Of a stretch of 37,345 nucleotides of DNA, positions 22,701-27,224 are shown one piece after another. A program made the translations under genes and the position numbers. Source of the DNA: Methylococcales bacterium (GTDB lineage: Bacteria > Pseudomonadota > Gammaproteobacteria > JABHGC01); assembly GCA_018672285.1 (NCBI GenBank), contig JABHGC010000135.1, positions 1-37,345 of the forward strand, read 5' to 3'. Under the pieces are notes generated by a model. The model was not told the origin of the DNA, did no database searches, and saw nothing but the letters and a program-made list of their open reading frames with translations. Within the stretch, counting starts at the first letter, position 1, and each line of letters starts with the position of its first letter.

Positions 22701-25700
22701 GTGGTGTTGGCGAGCCAGGGGCGAGTTGAGCTACAGCATTTAGCGTTTGATCAGCAGGCCATTTTTCATTGGGTGCATGCTTTCCCTGCAGAATTGCACA
22801 GTGGACAGTCTTTGGTGCTCACCTCAGCGGACCATTGTGGATATTTTTCTTTGGTGAGTTGGCTGGCCATGATGAATGGTGCTGAGTTGAGCTTCGAGTT
22901 GCCAGAAGATAAAACCAAACAGGTGAGTTTGTTTGTTTTTCAACATGAATTAAATGATGCAAAGAAACTATCTCAGTTCCAGTCATTGTCTCTGGCGTCC
23001 ATTTATGTGCTTGTGGTTGATTTTATTAATATCGATCAGTTGCTATCCAGTTTGCACTTTGAGTGCGATGTGATTTTATTTGGTGGCCCTGTTGAGTCTC
23101 AGTATCTGTCTTTTTATAGACATATTCCGTGGGGTGGGTTGGCGACTGAAAGCATTAAATTTTCACTACTGGGTAATACCAAGTTGACCTTAAACCCGAA
23201 GGATGAATCCCCATTATTTTACCTAGCAGGGGGTAGCTCAGCGGTAACAGAGGGTGATGAATTTATCGTGACACCTTATGAAGGGAAATATGATGACAAG
23301 GGGATTCGATTTATAGGTCAATCACCAATGATTGTCGAACAAGTGATGGGGCGCTGGCACCTTGGCGAGTTAAATGCCCGTGCCGCTGCGTTACCGGGTG
23401 TTGAAAAGGCGTGGCCAATTAAAGATGAAGATCAATGGCAGTTATGGGTGATGTCTGACGATCTTGATAAACAAAGAATTTTCAGTGAGTTAAGTGAATA
23501 TTACCCTGAGTTTTTATTGCCAAAAATCCGCATCATACCGACGAGTTATGATGAAGCTGTTCTCGCTGAAGAAATTGCTTTGGTGAATCAACAGGCGATG
23601 CAAGGAGGGTTTAATCAGTTTGAGCCAGAAACGTTGCTGGTGATGCAAAGTGTTGTTGGTCAAATACAGCTGGCTGACTTTAAACGGACTGTTGCTGAGT
23701 GTTTTGGCATGGCAGATATTCTACAATTAACCGATTTATTGAATGCAACATTTGATGTTGACCTGACAGCACAGCTATTATTTCAGCAAAGCACGGTAGC
23801 AGATATGTGCCTGTTTGTGAATCAAACACTGAGCGCCGCAAGAGATAGCCGTTTAGGTCTGGTTGATGACAAAGACATTTTTCCGGTGACGTTAAGTCAG
23901 CAGTTGGTGCTACAACCTGCTTTATTTCAGGCTAAAGTCAGTGATCATGCCACTTGGATATACCAGTTAAAGGGTGAGGTGGATCTTGCTCAATTAGTTA
24001 AACAAGTCACCGCAACAATTCAGTCGGTTGTGATGTTGAATGTGACCTTTTTGCTTAATGAGCAGCAGCAAAACCATTATTTAAAAGAACAAGTACCGAC
24101 AATTGTAAAAATTGATTTCAGTCAGCACGGTGAAGAAAAAGCCAGTGCTGCTGCCCATAAATACATTGAGGTAGAGAATGGTAAAGTCATCGATTTACAT
24201 GAAGATTTACCTTATACATTCACTCTAATTAGAATCAGTGCGAGCCAATATTTATTGACGTTTAAGGTTCATAAGGCCTGTTTGGATGCAGAGAGTGTAC
24301 AGCAAGTAATGGCCTTAATTGGTCTAGGTTTGTCTAAAGCAGAAGGGGAGGTAGCGCAATTTGAATCATTTTCATCTTATGTCATGCGCCAAGCCCAGCG
24401 GCTGCAATCGCGAAACCAGTCTTTAACGAAATCTTATTGGTCTCGTATTGCAGCATTACCGAGCTACCAACTACCCATTGCTAATAATGCTTCATGGGAA
24501 GAATCTCCCAATATTACCATTCCTTCTGCTCATATTGATGACTTATGCTCGGTCTTTTCTGTGCAACCAAAAATCTTGTGGATGATGTTATGGCAAGTGG
24601 TGCTGTATTGGCAAAATGGCCAATCTGAATATGCGATGATGGTGCAAAATGATGATGGGATTCAGCCAATGGTACTTGGGCCGGTCACACTTGATTTATC
24701 TCTTCCTGCGGATATACGCCTTGATGATACGCTGGATGTTCTATCGGCGAGAGTAAAACAAGCCTGGCTAGACCATATACAATATATCTCAACCCCATTT
24801 TATCAAGCACCACCTAGAAGGGAAGGGATTGGCACTTGTTTTTCGTGGCGTGAAGGGCGTCGGGATCTGTTTTTTGGTGATGGTCTTGAAGTGACTAGGT
24901 GTCAACCATTTAATAATTTTTCAGACCCTTGTGTACAGCTACAAATACAATCGTCAGGCATTGGTTTTCAATATCAATTACGTTCTGACTGTGTGGCTGA
25001 ACAGCAATTAGATAGCTGGAGTATGCAGCTTCAGCAAGTCGTAACGCTGCTTAGGCAAAAGCAGCATAGTCTAAACCAATGGTCGGTTAATTCTTTAGTA
25101 CAGCAATTAGCCGCAGATTATTATCAATTTGAACCTGTTGATGTGTTTGTGTCCAGCGCACAGCAAACTCGACTGGCAGAGGATGACGGGAAAAAACAGC
25201 CACTATGGCAAGCTGTATTTTGTAGTGTTGCTCGGCATTTTGATGTTTCTGAGCGAGTACAGTTTTTGTCGAGTCAACACCCCTTGTTACAGGCTAAATG
25301 GCAGGCCATTAGCCCTAATAATACGCTGACGATGCTGGTTTCTTCAGGGCAAGTGAGCATACATTCAGAGCATATTGATTTTGATTTTCATGCACCATTT
25401 CATTTGCCCTGGCTTGAGCAGCAAATGCCAGGGTGGTTGAGTGAGGCGCCGCACTCGTTGTTACATTGTGTACAGATTTTACATGCCACTAGCCCTATCC
25501 TATTGTTATTCAGTCCAAAAGGCTGGTTAAACCACGGGCAATTATCAGAATTATTGCAAGCCATTGTCGCCCAGCAGCCGGAACACCTCACTCAGTTACC
25601 TGTCGTTAAGCGCGTTTGCATGGGGGAACAGCAGGCTAAATACTTGCCGCTATGGCTTGTTAGAGGGGTGCAACTTTTTTCGAGCCATTATCATCTTTCG

Positions 25701-26165
25701 AAGCACCAGGTTTACCGCGCGTTAATCATGGCTACCTGTCAAACGCATCAGCAAGGTGCATGCTTACTGACGGATATGAGCCTGCAGCGTAGTCGCCCAC
25801 TTTTAGGGCATGATTGGCAGAAGCAAGCACACGTTGTTTCATTGGAATTGGGGACACCGAATTTATATCGAGTGTGTCAGCAAATACAATATGCCAGTTT
25901 GCCGGATGAATTTTGGGAAACACCCAATACATTATTTTACCGTTTTTGCCAGTATGATGCCCAAATTGAAGAGGAGGCACGTTTAGGTTATTTAGAGTCT
26001 CAATGGGGTCATGATGAGCAAGGGGTGACGGTGTTAGTCGACGGGACAGAGGTTCAGCTTTATTGGAGCGGCTTCGACGAGCACTTTTTTGAGCAATTAC
26101 TGGATTATGCCTCGGCAGTATTTGAGGGGGATTTACCTGAGAAAATACGGGATGAGATCAATTAA
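6870..26165 (+). CDS. Giant NRPS-like megaprotein with mostly degenerate catalytic motifs
   Basis: One open frame of 6431 codons (about 720 kDa) with AAGGA at 6859-6863 before the ATG. It follows NRPS architecture. Order by eye: E1, C2, A1, T1, C3, C4, A2, T2, C5, A3, T3, C6, A4, T4, partial C7, A5 remnant, T5, C8, A6, T6, C9, C10. The second His of HHxxxD is lost in every condensation-superfamily domain except C5 (His2784). No adenylation segment keeps TSGxTGxPKG, TGD or the A10 Lys. Carrier Ser is clear only in T2 (2592) and T5 (4669), ambiguous in T3 (3474). There is no terminal thioesterase or reductase. The composition is visibly Gln-rich. It could be a repurposed scaffold, a highly divergent synthetase or an eroding one. 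Module entries below give details. The open frame and homology class are certain; the function is unknown. Confidence 0.9.
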   Translation: MEKQPQNQLYAGEVPLSPMQQWFIKTHPEPIHQQHLTALYRCEAAIESSLLKNTVQYLLAQHDVLRMRYIDTEQGWVQWCADDIVDDVIGWEDLSDIPEQTRMSVLKARSSSLLAQLDVFKGPVFLVRYLSFGPDVPGYLLMICHRMVVDETSLKLLGEDFTNIYQALSQGEKVTCDVKQDAFRHWANALNDWVQAEAIEPAVAPWLALKGQKQSQEIMGQSEQGSYDGHIATTSITLDESCSQAILHALPDCYHTDAETILLTAILMAFSPLYESEQFYFMLEGDGRKAGRRFSRHFERSVGWFAYQYPVCLPFSREKGMSGLIKAVKEGVKAYPNDGLDYQLYRYRGQDPMLSEHLTLPMPALTIKLLTEPSNHSVGFLKAVDILDKGKQPEYKKYQNLLLSCQKMDDGKLVVRVDYNNQRVKQRFVEQMTQALNTALQQLSTHAETSNEGGHTPSDFSYVSLSQVQVDEMTARRPGLQDLYPLSSMQQSLLFYHWLDSSCGAYVEQIQLSLSGDLNLPDFASAWNAVISEQPMLRTCIFEQGTDDLLQGIVNQCHIDIAECAAPADMADWLLQDRKTPFDLLNPPLMRISWLATEKPVLVWTYPRWLLDTTSATRVLHSVFLRLANSALNILDADESPIFQEYIKWVGPYQSATILPQTPIEAVKLLPVHSHHKIVFEQTNQADDYLAAFMWLLHQYEAKQYLQVDLWESDRGLPLYGVNQGVGVFQQIKSMTLSLPETMVMTEWADTIQQQIQSSCSVVSHSQSTRIGIQYEDAPLSALLGDQGGINIESLTIDSHYQYDVFWHYQKNTETVTLHFNTDVYSREFVDGFEQKIHRFFQDLQANQFDPKRVLFAEKVTDYQAKTLSACKTLDANLYQQLQTVFLTTEQKLLHQQASQIATMLLSKQYQQGDTVAILLEPGHEQLLALLGVIYSGLTWIILPNEATDAIYEQLISEANVVLTFTSQQTHPLLSGVNTTRFCLGLEWSYIERFEADLSQRLVQDQCAWSIDFSGNNTPKMMFISHHDVMTILSECGDHVAPEGVNLFSYGQSCDALLTIINGIFPLLQGYMLKMPCKELSPVACASNDERLEQYLQVAQPPLLYLGGVPTSGSQNSGWYITVLPEFPMGISLTNTDSKVAEEFAEFGSLLPGFELNIGLTAKVPVPENVTSLLWLKKGGEWVNTGQLAALNEQYQPQWKSTGCEVATGGLKEGAWNSHLMLLQHCWQNQMPEIAFEVDAPLSQVARHPLDWYSVFRRWLTAQGNLLTLAEFVGQESILRQAQLVGEKVVSQHTISEVTRAESPLSAVQSRYWFTDAVMGNQAINHYTKVQVKASQLVLMRENLDAQVALQPSLSTCIREEEATITAFLNHSEPFEWLELSEAQSDQLDCWPIQINAEALMQVRVLKGAERAQVAVVVHPMIADKVSFIRICRALFLGELSESADYCGYQAWQDSIQTLAKLNRQVRWDDWQANIAPLEWQNTQPYQLLIKTKKIKVNPVQASIVNQWCEALDIPPATWFTTLYLLTMSQQLHKETICIGLENQLRQHLALEKTLGQCSNVGLLQAECHPGILLADLVSLVQYQMMQQTTQCLSYDGQRQLANVSFAENEFEPFHCLFGFGRYAELQLSEDCSVVEFSATDFVDLTSFAIRVVPTAKTYELVVSYNAELYPEAWVESVVARYQEMISCSNLSHQSTLQEWLGYHVGSADEAVDAAHEKLWHSLQNQALAFCERDVYKPLTGFAQELPVSLDLLSWEHGLTELMQRLPLLTARFCKKSEFSNHANYEIHHGGANWQCEYLDLSNRRVTPVIISKLVEKFSEQVFQFNDETLIRFLLVKVKANATIVVAVAHPSLLSMHGCRQLINAVCHYVLTNSMNGLSAFLTMKSAAPVFDDLATLNYWSSQLSQKELSALHFQVEPSVNKLVKKSKRIDSEQWMKIQQFCERGGIAETVLLQVVTGYLIKLYCAPKHDFCAFRMVKGEAAFDHGVANWLVPILYAQENLQGERLLSDVLQQHHKQQMDSQRYTECLLDSLALSHVFSGDFWVMQFDLHNTQEQILFETAIQPLHDNVVKVIAKAEEPGIALHLEYSSQVFSEVGFLDQFVQLLQNCDWALPMNAWHPYSDNQYQRWTQGALKNRTWVVHDSIPQRLARIAPQYVQRQALALNNEHIDYPFIFSLVGDYVQQLKSDHIGFGQRVGVEITHSADSIAGLLAVMSVGAVCVPILNHLNGYASAALFEKAANLDYCFSSNQDQIAQFNCLTRFPEDVAQHDLSVHVKLDVVPQESVALAFVGQQGHYPVEHEVLHNECLMHVEILQQTLRLHADDVWYWQVTETAGEWVWQTLSAILQGMTLVAPERSGNVAQHCSQESVSIFYGSRAQLIHLYQTAKIDDLKLDCLRLCLQDVDSAFTPWDESLNEHNSAFFALQYAGFYSMPVAISAVDTASEWLESEQILGRPFADLKSYTFTPDFQFPPIGVPGRLWVASPRFSVAHRKTVFETIETPFRELWNKQDANLFKGMIDTGWQVKMLDNGQMQKVAYQPQCEAQEILAPSAELTEQVNLEYSPLEASAADCWLQLVGVTPKPEDHFIHLGGNSVTLLQLIVLLGKRFGVHPSYRDMIDYCVFGAQCEWLSQQLADVSPLMYALIPSIELPKQHGASITQNQHWLWASLYGNRLFNQQWVVVYDDIGDIERFSQVVMGIKKLDPILRSQIHYEHGAVQMVVEPEQGQFVPILDLIDTPVAEQTQALLDMASDYLNMELDQDYDVMLRFNLVQLSETQVALILTYSHCLLDAHSANLLTHAISQQYHDHFQINERVAYYEYAQWQKERLLNGALEYQRAYWKVNLEGVQGLHLAHTKDNPQQSQFMLDSEQCHWQDLTALLPGVERQTILLAVLQTVLSHYCYAEDFATTIVLPDRFRQDIANTLGPVEHRVLMRSKLGSMGTMKQLIEQSHLQTELAEQHKQVPYELVVSDHAGESDVQSYFQSALIFVPELNVSHARLLNAQLDNGLHAVSMTVIERENNHHCQLSTQLPKSLSYLHEAIEGDFQAILGLLAEFLEQPMSQWFGLLSEGAEAVEKAVYEATSAQAFKRIVFTAQKYPEQQALVSEKGVLTYAELMRQVDAIAAVCQAQGVHSGQRVGVCVSGVEGAVVTLALLKLGATQIALPLDSETVVQAVLDQLLIPHIVTMTDYLDQFSDYTGKLLDVAALPPVQAATVVDQSELAAVIKHDLVGSQLVAYEYTLDKLDRLIQQEKQLIAGQLVHVSLCEVIDSLYMLSLLAVLQSGGSMILPSSRSVEYSALKYWCLHHAVSQFWLPDSRAMTAVTQLQSLSVEQVVMTFTPSDIARLSTLPALEQQRWILQYHHVAQYWLTTLEMQQLEALSQGCVGELLEHQQCDTYLRSGQLGKRVIGELVLTSPLQGQQVSKMAAAKMVGYVDEQSALYWREQTLPLSIHAQAATSQWLQDILNLLVSTEQALTLSNWVQLQHQIDALFAVNIPLSSLQHSEDVAAIAWLLQQKLDNLLLPLLQSPSGNIADISVMNDWVREQAQPGCMTSWVTEITLPSDLELPLVEQAVNAVLQQYPMLHSYFQLEEDQLHTFQASKHDFELCSRESIWLTDENVLTLKQQLSETIFDLSKPAVALQSALLNSGKLWIGIAIHPCLANKSSCYLLAENIVKAVVTLSQGVTLPETVFAYHYADYAKLQQFSLRHYSSPHFVEKLSSALQANVLPELPGKSYQSAVLSKMLPNDSLIGLEQACAQHGLTAELLFYSAYVLTLALYAPNDDIAAAITPELQGGDYFKGAVMPIPELFLPVISVGFEQPVGVFLQQVKAEFIAQFSQRFLSVEAKLLGTVYTGLRVNELTPYHFQYRPQGVVAQGVMQWQVTQGSNPFGFSLSIEEKAQQLECVICYNEKIFSQDIATIFSSHYLDVLQSLLCHPEKSLGCLFVSPRSMPTMAATSVESGSLIGRFLQLATKRQDATAIVDAHITLTYRQLLSSVSPIARKLSLQNVKIGDKIAVMVEQGYEWVCASLAIQSLGAIPVLCGRDIPLQKCCQLLLEENIQIVITEQGLPAPFVTVALTDVADHNNPLQVVSAVPEIEYYVLNAAVKHAPTLVPVTQAQIVTAFQDVQAVLPMDHHAVWSVSMTESYSTILWFSWQAFLSGSSLHFGDQKGQIQTYYSDDSEAVLLVSPEQLVAVRESEKMIEGQTFIVWLPESFLFVASYQVGADYAQTLPGIQCQVVHHCGYSVPSGVVGQLQLLQPQNGEATWLTTGSSAAIHGQGKIQFYTRPGDIQVCGLIRFHMEVVENILLAYDGVEEATLYWDEEALSATCLCHPGVAVTEKILLQYLATQVPESIIPERIFVVYPEGGGSGLGSEIADAQPTHNAVVSTVMDNWLQPAGAGMPTNVQSQLLPDWLQMYESQAEYPWVYFPSMTSAAQNQSVSVDITLQGEIAIIRSTIVMVLMQLMKVTQSSVVLAKKAQLYVARMSFKEMKLVPLQNVPSVSLVINELPEHWVVLAESPVQLSDTFVIQYDGETLQLDSPAELISQKTAQWFLSLISAAVSAQVLDDEQAFSAIVWQSLQDEETEWLDARLLSACLDIILPGNEADKLLWQNESLTLKDWQERLPTLLVPKHQQHDSPAALTQAEQYLHQLVCQVTGRQSVSMLQSLPRLGVDSAQLEDLMWCSQQMGYQPMSAYTLMQPCNLRKLSHQLPYHELALLAPAQGMVTSLYQQRLLFQEQIAQVAQENYLAIVQYPIRVDFEQLNAALQSLLVYFPLLKHCYQWQSGQWKNTVVKHQALPVERQQSSEASVQAEIQALVEEERWRAFVPVNQYLFRIVLMTTESADYLVWVVHPLAIDAPALKMAVQLMRHLLEDRDVILSGHTFDDYLAWQAARMSQAYTGPSLSAMTRLPFVLHSQGLDEAAAHRITFRLKTSDNTNVDQAHCLLATLLTISQWVQQPNVGIVLQQSDRVWPQWQTLMAPLLNAMPIEVDFSQRSLSDLLGTISSLCEQPKTLDQSIEAILPELLTDVDGDHLRYCLGFSYEKESQDDVIQWLNRSASENPCGLQLRFISNDDSIICQLLYQHGFLASDMKSFARKLAEGLLSLQQALTVGKVTYQAVADKNTFYGITGKGVTLPRHSLLQAWRAICQKQGDSTLLLEGADPLSYATVDEISTRIASHLLGMGAESSHPVVVCLHDYVGRLMCLLACMKIQVPYCLLNPDDPVARLSQLINEAGSVVMLTEQATLDLIPDISVLPICLDTDQEFLSRNNTIDLPVLDQGVVEVVLASQGRVELQHLAFDQQAIFHWVHAFPAELHSGQSLVLTSADHCGYFSLVSWLAMMNGAELSFELPEDKTKQVSLFVFQHELNDAKKLSQFQSLSLASIYVLVVDFINIDQLLSSLHFECDVILFGGPVESQYLSFYRHIPWGGLATESIKFSLLGNTKLTLNPKDESPLFYLAGGSSAVTEGDEFIVTPYEGKYDDKGIRFIGQSPMIVEQVMGRWHLGELNARAAALPGVEKAWPIKDEDQWQLWVMSDDLDKQRIFSELSEYYPEFLLPKIRIIPTSYDEAVLAEEIALVNQQAMQGGFNQFEPETLLVMQSVVGQIQLADFKRTVAECFGMADILQLTDLLNATFDVDLTAQLLFQQSTVADMCLFVNQTLSAARDSRLGLVDDKDIFPVTLSQQLVLQPALFQAKVSDHATWIYQLKGEVDLAQLVKQVTATIQSVVMLNVTFLLNEQQQNHYLKEQVPTIVKIDFSQHGEEKASAAAHKYIEVENGKVIDLHEDLPYTFTLIRISASQYLLTFKVHKACLDAESVQQVMALIGLGLSKAEGEVAQFESFSSYVMRQAQRLQSRNQSLTKSYWSRIAALPSYQLPIANNASWEESPNITIPSAHIDDLCSVFSVQPKILWMMLWQVVLYWQNGQSEYAMMVQNDDGIQPMVLGPVTLDLSLPADIRLDDTLDVLSARVKQAWLDHIQYISTPFYQAPPRREGIGTCFSWREGRRDLFFGDGLEVTRCQPFNNFSDPCVQLQIQSSGIGFQYQLRSDCVAEQQLDSWSMQLQQVVTLLRQKQHSLNQWSVNSLVQQLAADYYQFEPVDVFVSSAQQTRLAEDDGKKQPLWQAVFCSVARHFDVSERVQFLSSQHPLLQAKWQAISPNNTLTMLVSSGQVSIHSEHIDFDFHAPFHLPWLEQQMPGWLSEAPHSLLHCVQILHATSPILLLFSPKGWLNHGQLSELLQAIVAQQPEHLTQLPVVKRVCMGEQQAKYLPLWLVRGVQLFSSHYHLSKHQVYRALIMATCQTHQQGACLLTDMSLQRSRPLLGHDWQKQAHVVSLELGTPNLYRVCQQIQYASLPDEFWETPNTLFYRFCQYDAQIEEEARLGYLESQWGHDEQGVTVLVDGTEVQLYWSGFDEHFFEQLLDYASAVFEGDLPEKIRDEIN
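10752..14759 (+). other. Megaprotein region II: C3-C4-A2-T2 (residues about 1295-2630)
   Basis: Two condensation-like domains stand in tandem. C3 has HPMIAD (1419-1424) and C4 has HPSLLS (1850-1855) in place of HHxxxD. A2 (about 2140-2555) has a collapsed A3 loop beginning FVGQQGHYP at 2288, and DTGW with Trp2521 in place of the TGD Asp. Only about 70 residues separate this point from the carrier Ser, so the C-terminal A subdomain is missing. T2 is the best-preserved carrier domain: HFIHLGGNSVTLLQL with Ser2592, followed by a normal helix 2/3 pattern. Confidence 0.7.
14772..17399 (+). other. Megaprotein region III: C5-A3-T3 (residues about 2635-3510)
   Basis: C5 has SHCLLDAHS (2783-2791). 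The first His of HHxxxD is Ser, but the catalytic second His (2784) and the Asp (2788) are kept, making this the only possibly competent condensation domain. A3 has a recognisable N-terminus (LTYAELMRQV from 3108, then GVHSGQRVGVCV), but A3-A5 and A7 are unrecognisable and the C-terminal subdomain is absent. T3 reads LTLSNWVQL with Ser3474, one position out of register with the canonical Ser, so phosphopantetheinylation is uncertain. Confidence 0.6.
17412..20174 (+). other. Megaprotein region IV: C6-A4-T4 (residues about 3515-4435)
   Basis: C6 reads HPCLAN (3653-3658), losing both the catalytic His and the Asp. A4 starts near 3960 (LTYRQLLSSV from 3983) and, unlike A1-A3, keeps a full-length C-terminal subdomain (FHMEVVENILLAYDGVEEA). 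TGD has become TGS (Ser4266). The A10 position is a Gly-rich stretch encoded by a run of ten G (19949-19958), with no catalytic Lys. T4 (about 4375-4435) has no Ser in a carrier context (PTNVQSQLLPDW). Confidence 0.6.
20175..20984 (+). other. Megaprotein region V: partial C7, A5 stub, T5 (residues about 4436-4705)
   Basis: This is a strongly deleted module. Only a half resembling the C-terminal part of a condensation domain is left, without HHxxxD. A stub resembling the start of an adenylation domain follows (LWQNESLTLKDWQERL, about 4600-4620). The carrier-like T5 then reads LPRLGVDSAQLEDLMW with Ser4669, and its spacing to the following helix resembles GGDS-type carriers. The deletions are in frame. 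Confidence 0.5.
20985..23834 (+). other. Megaprotein region VI: C8-A6-T6 (residues about 4706-5655)
   Basis: C8 has HPLAID (4846-4851): Asp kept, catalytic His replaced by Pro. A6 (about 5130-5570) begins LLEGADPLSYATVDEISTRI and retains a C-terminal subdomain (MGRWHLGELNARAAALPGVEKAW), but has no P-loop, TGD or A10 Lys. T6 keeps the carrier pattern at its end (FDVDLTAQLLFQQSTVADM) but has CFGMADI with Ala5615 in place of the GGxS Ser. Confidence 0.6.
23835..26165 (+). other. Megaprotein region VII: tandem C9-C10 at the C-terminus (residues about 5656-6431)
   Basis: C9 carries HKACLD (5801-5806): Asp kept, catalytic His replaced by Lys. The last about 345 residues resemble a further condensation fold. 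The HHxxxD position reads SPKGWLNHG (from 6215), and ALIMATCQTHQQGACLLTDMS resembles the mid-domain TVL...GTP segment. The chain then stops, with no thioesterase, reductase, carrier or docking-like segment that I recognise. Confidence 0.5.
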
Positions 26166-26222
26166 AAAGCAGCTCATGGCAAAAAAATGTGGCATATAGG
26201 TAAAAAATAGCTAAGATGATTA

Positions 26223-26270
26223 TTGATAGGTCTATTAAAATATCAATAAACCTATTGAAATCAGTTTTTT
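26223..26270 (+). terminator. Hairpin and T6 run after the megaprotein gene
   Basis: TTGATAGGT (26223-26231) pairs with ACCTATTGA (26250-26258), with two wobbles. After one mismatch, TATT pairs with AATA around an eight-base loop. Six T follow at 26265-26270. It may end the giant transcript or be part of the cold-shock mRNA leader; the gap between stem and T-run argues against a classic terminator. Confidence 0.35.
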
Positions 26271-26317
26271 AGCAATAGCCAAGTTTTTTTGGCGTTAGAC
26301 TTAAGTAAGAGAGATGT

Positions 26318-26533
26318 ATGTCAAATCAAGTAACAGGTACAGTAAAGTGGTTCAATGATGAGAAAGGTTTTGGTTTCATTGAGCGAGAAGGTGGCGAGAA
26401 AGATGTTTTTGTTCATTACAGCACCATATCTGGTGGTGGCCGTAAGACCTTAGTTGAAGGTCAAAAAGTCACGATGGATGTTGTTGATGGTCAGAAAGGC
26501 CCCCAAGCTGAAAACGTTGTACCTGCTGAGTAA
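26318..26533 (+). CDS. Cold-shock family protein (CspA-like)
   Basis: The 71-residue single OB-fold protein binds single-stranded RNA and DNA and acts as an RNA chaperone. It shows [13 protein letters not shown] (RNP1) and DVFVHY (RNP2), and ends at normal length. The start MSNQ at 26318 fits the family better than the out-of-frame ATG four bases earlier; AAGAGAG precedes it. It is transcribed towards the rhombosortase gene, with a shared hairpin between them. Which paralogue it is cannot be told. Confidence 0.95.
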   Translation: MSNQVTGTVKWFNDEKGFGFIEREGGEKDVFVHYSTISGGGRKTLVEGQKVTMDVVDGQKGPQAENVVPAE

Positions 26534-26547
26534 AGGGTGACCCCTTT

Positions 26548-26577
26548 TGCGCTACCGTTTTAAGTGGCAGTAGCGCA
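26548..26577. terminator. Bidirectional terminator between csp and the rhombosortase gene
   Basis: TGCGCTAC (26548-26555) pairs with GTAGCGCA (26570-26577), followed by TTT. A smaller hairpin AAAGGG/CCCTTT lies just before it (26532-26547). The convergent genes end at 26533 and 26579, so the palindrome can serve both. Confidence 0.55.
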
Positions 26578-26578
26578 T

Positions 26579-27166
26579 TTAAGTTTCGTAAGATACTGGG
26601 TTATGGTTTCTTTCCATAACCTGCCATACCACGCACAAAATAAACCCACCAAAATATCCTGCTAAATGAGACTCAATAATGGGTGGCCATGTATTGGTCA
26701 TGAATAATGTTTGTTGCAGGCTGGTCTCATAACCCATTTTGGCCAAAGATGCCGCTGCGATCAAAGGTAAAATAGGTGATTGATAGCGTTTCCAAAGTAA
26801 CCAAATCAAAGGTAATAAAAAGGCGTGTAGTGCACCTGACAGGCCACAGTACACTGCCATATTTTGTTGCCATAGCATCAGGTTTACCATCAATATGCCT
26901 AAGCCTAAACTAGGTAATACCCATTTTGGTGCAAAGTACTCTAAAGTGCCTGCTAATATCAGCAGCGCAATGGCATCTAGGCCAAAATGTTGTAACCCCG
27001 TATGCACCCAGTGGCTGGTAAACCAGCGCCACCACTCACCTTGTAGTACCGCATGTTGTTGATACACGAGCGTTTCACTGCTTGCCCCCGTCAAAAGGTA
27101 AACCAGCGCAGCTAAAGCAATGAGCATCAGTGTTTGGAGGGGGATGAAAAATACTTTATCTTGCAT
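26579..27166 (-). CDS. Rhombosortase (rhomboid-type GlyGly-CTERM sorting protease)
   Basis: The 195-residue, multi-pass membrane protein belongs to the rhomboid intramembrane serine proteases. The nucleophile motif is YCGLSGALHA (Ser110), the partner His is in ESHLAGYFGG (His167), and SHWVHTGLQHFGLDAIAL (about 51-68) matches the rhomboid His-rich segment. Rhombosortases are thought to cleave and process GlyGly-CTERM proteins before surface delivery. The gene lies 58 bases downstream of, and on the same strand as, a protein with exactly such a tail, which supports a dedicated enzyme/substrate pair. Confidence 0.88.
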   Translation of the reverse strand: MQDKVFFIPLQTLMLIALAALVYLLTGASSETLVYQQHAVLQGEWWRWFTSHWVHTGLQHFGLDAIALLILAGTLEYFAPKWVLPSLGLGILMVNLMLWQQNMAVYCGLSGALHAFLLPLIWLLWKRYQSPILPLIAAASLAKMGYETSLQQTLFMTNTWPPIIESHLAGYFGGFILCVVWQVMERNHNPVSYET

Positions 27167-27224
27167 TGGCTTGGCCTTTATTCATGCGCTAGGCCTGGTG
27201 TGGCGTAGCGCGTTAATATTATGG

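Noticed and set aside
6870..26165. Interpretation of the giant frame as a plain pseudogene
   Set aside because: No in-frame stop or frameshift in 19.3 kb, a good ribosome-binding site and in-frame deletions at domain borders argue against simple decay, though recent inactivation cannot be excluded without relatives.
26166..26317. Attachment-site repeat of the tRNA-Pro 3' end at the far side of the accessory block
   Set aside because: I looked for the tRNA 3' end (TTCAAATCCTGCCG) in this gap and did not find it.
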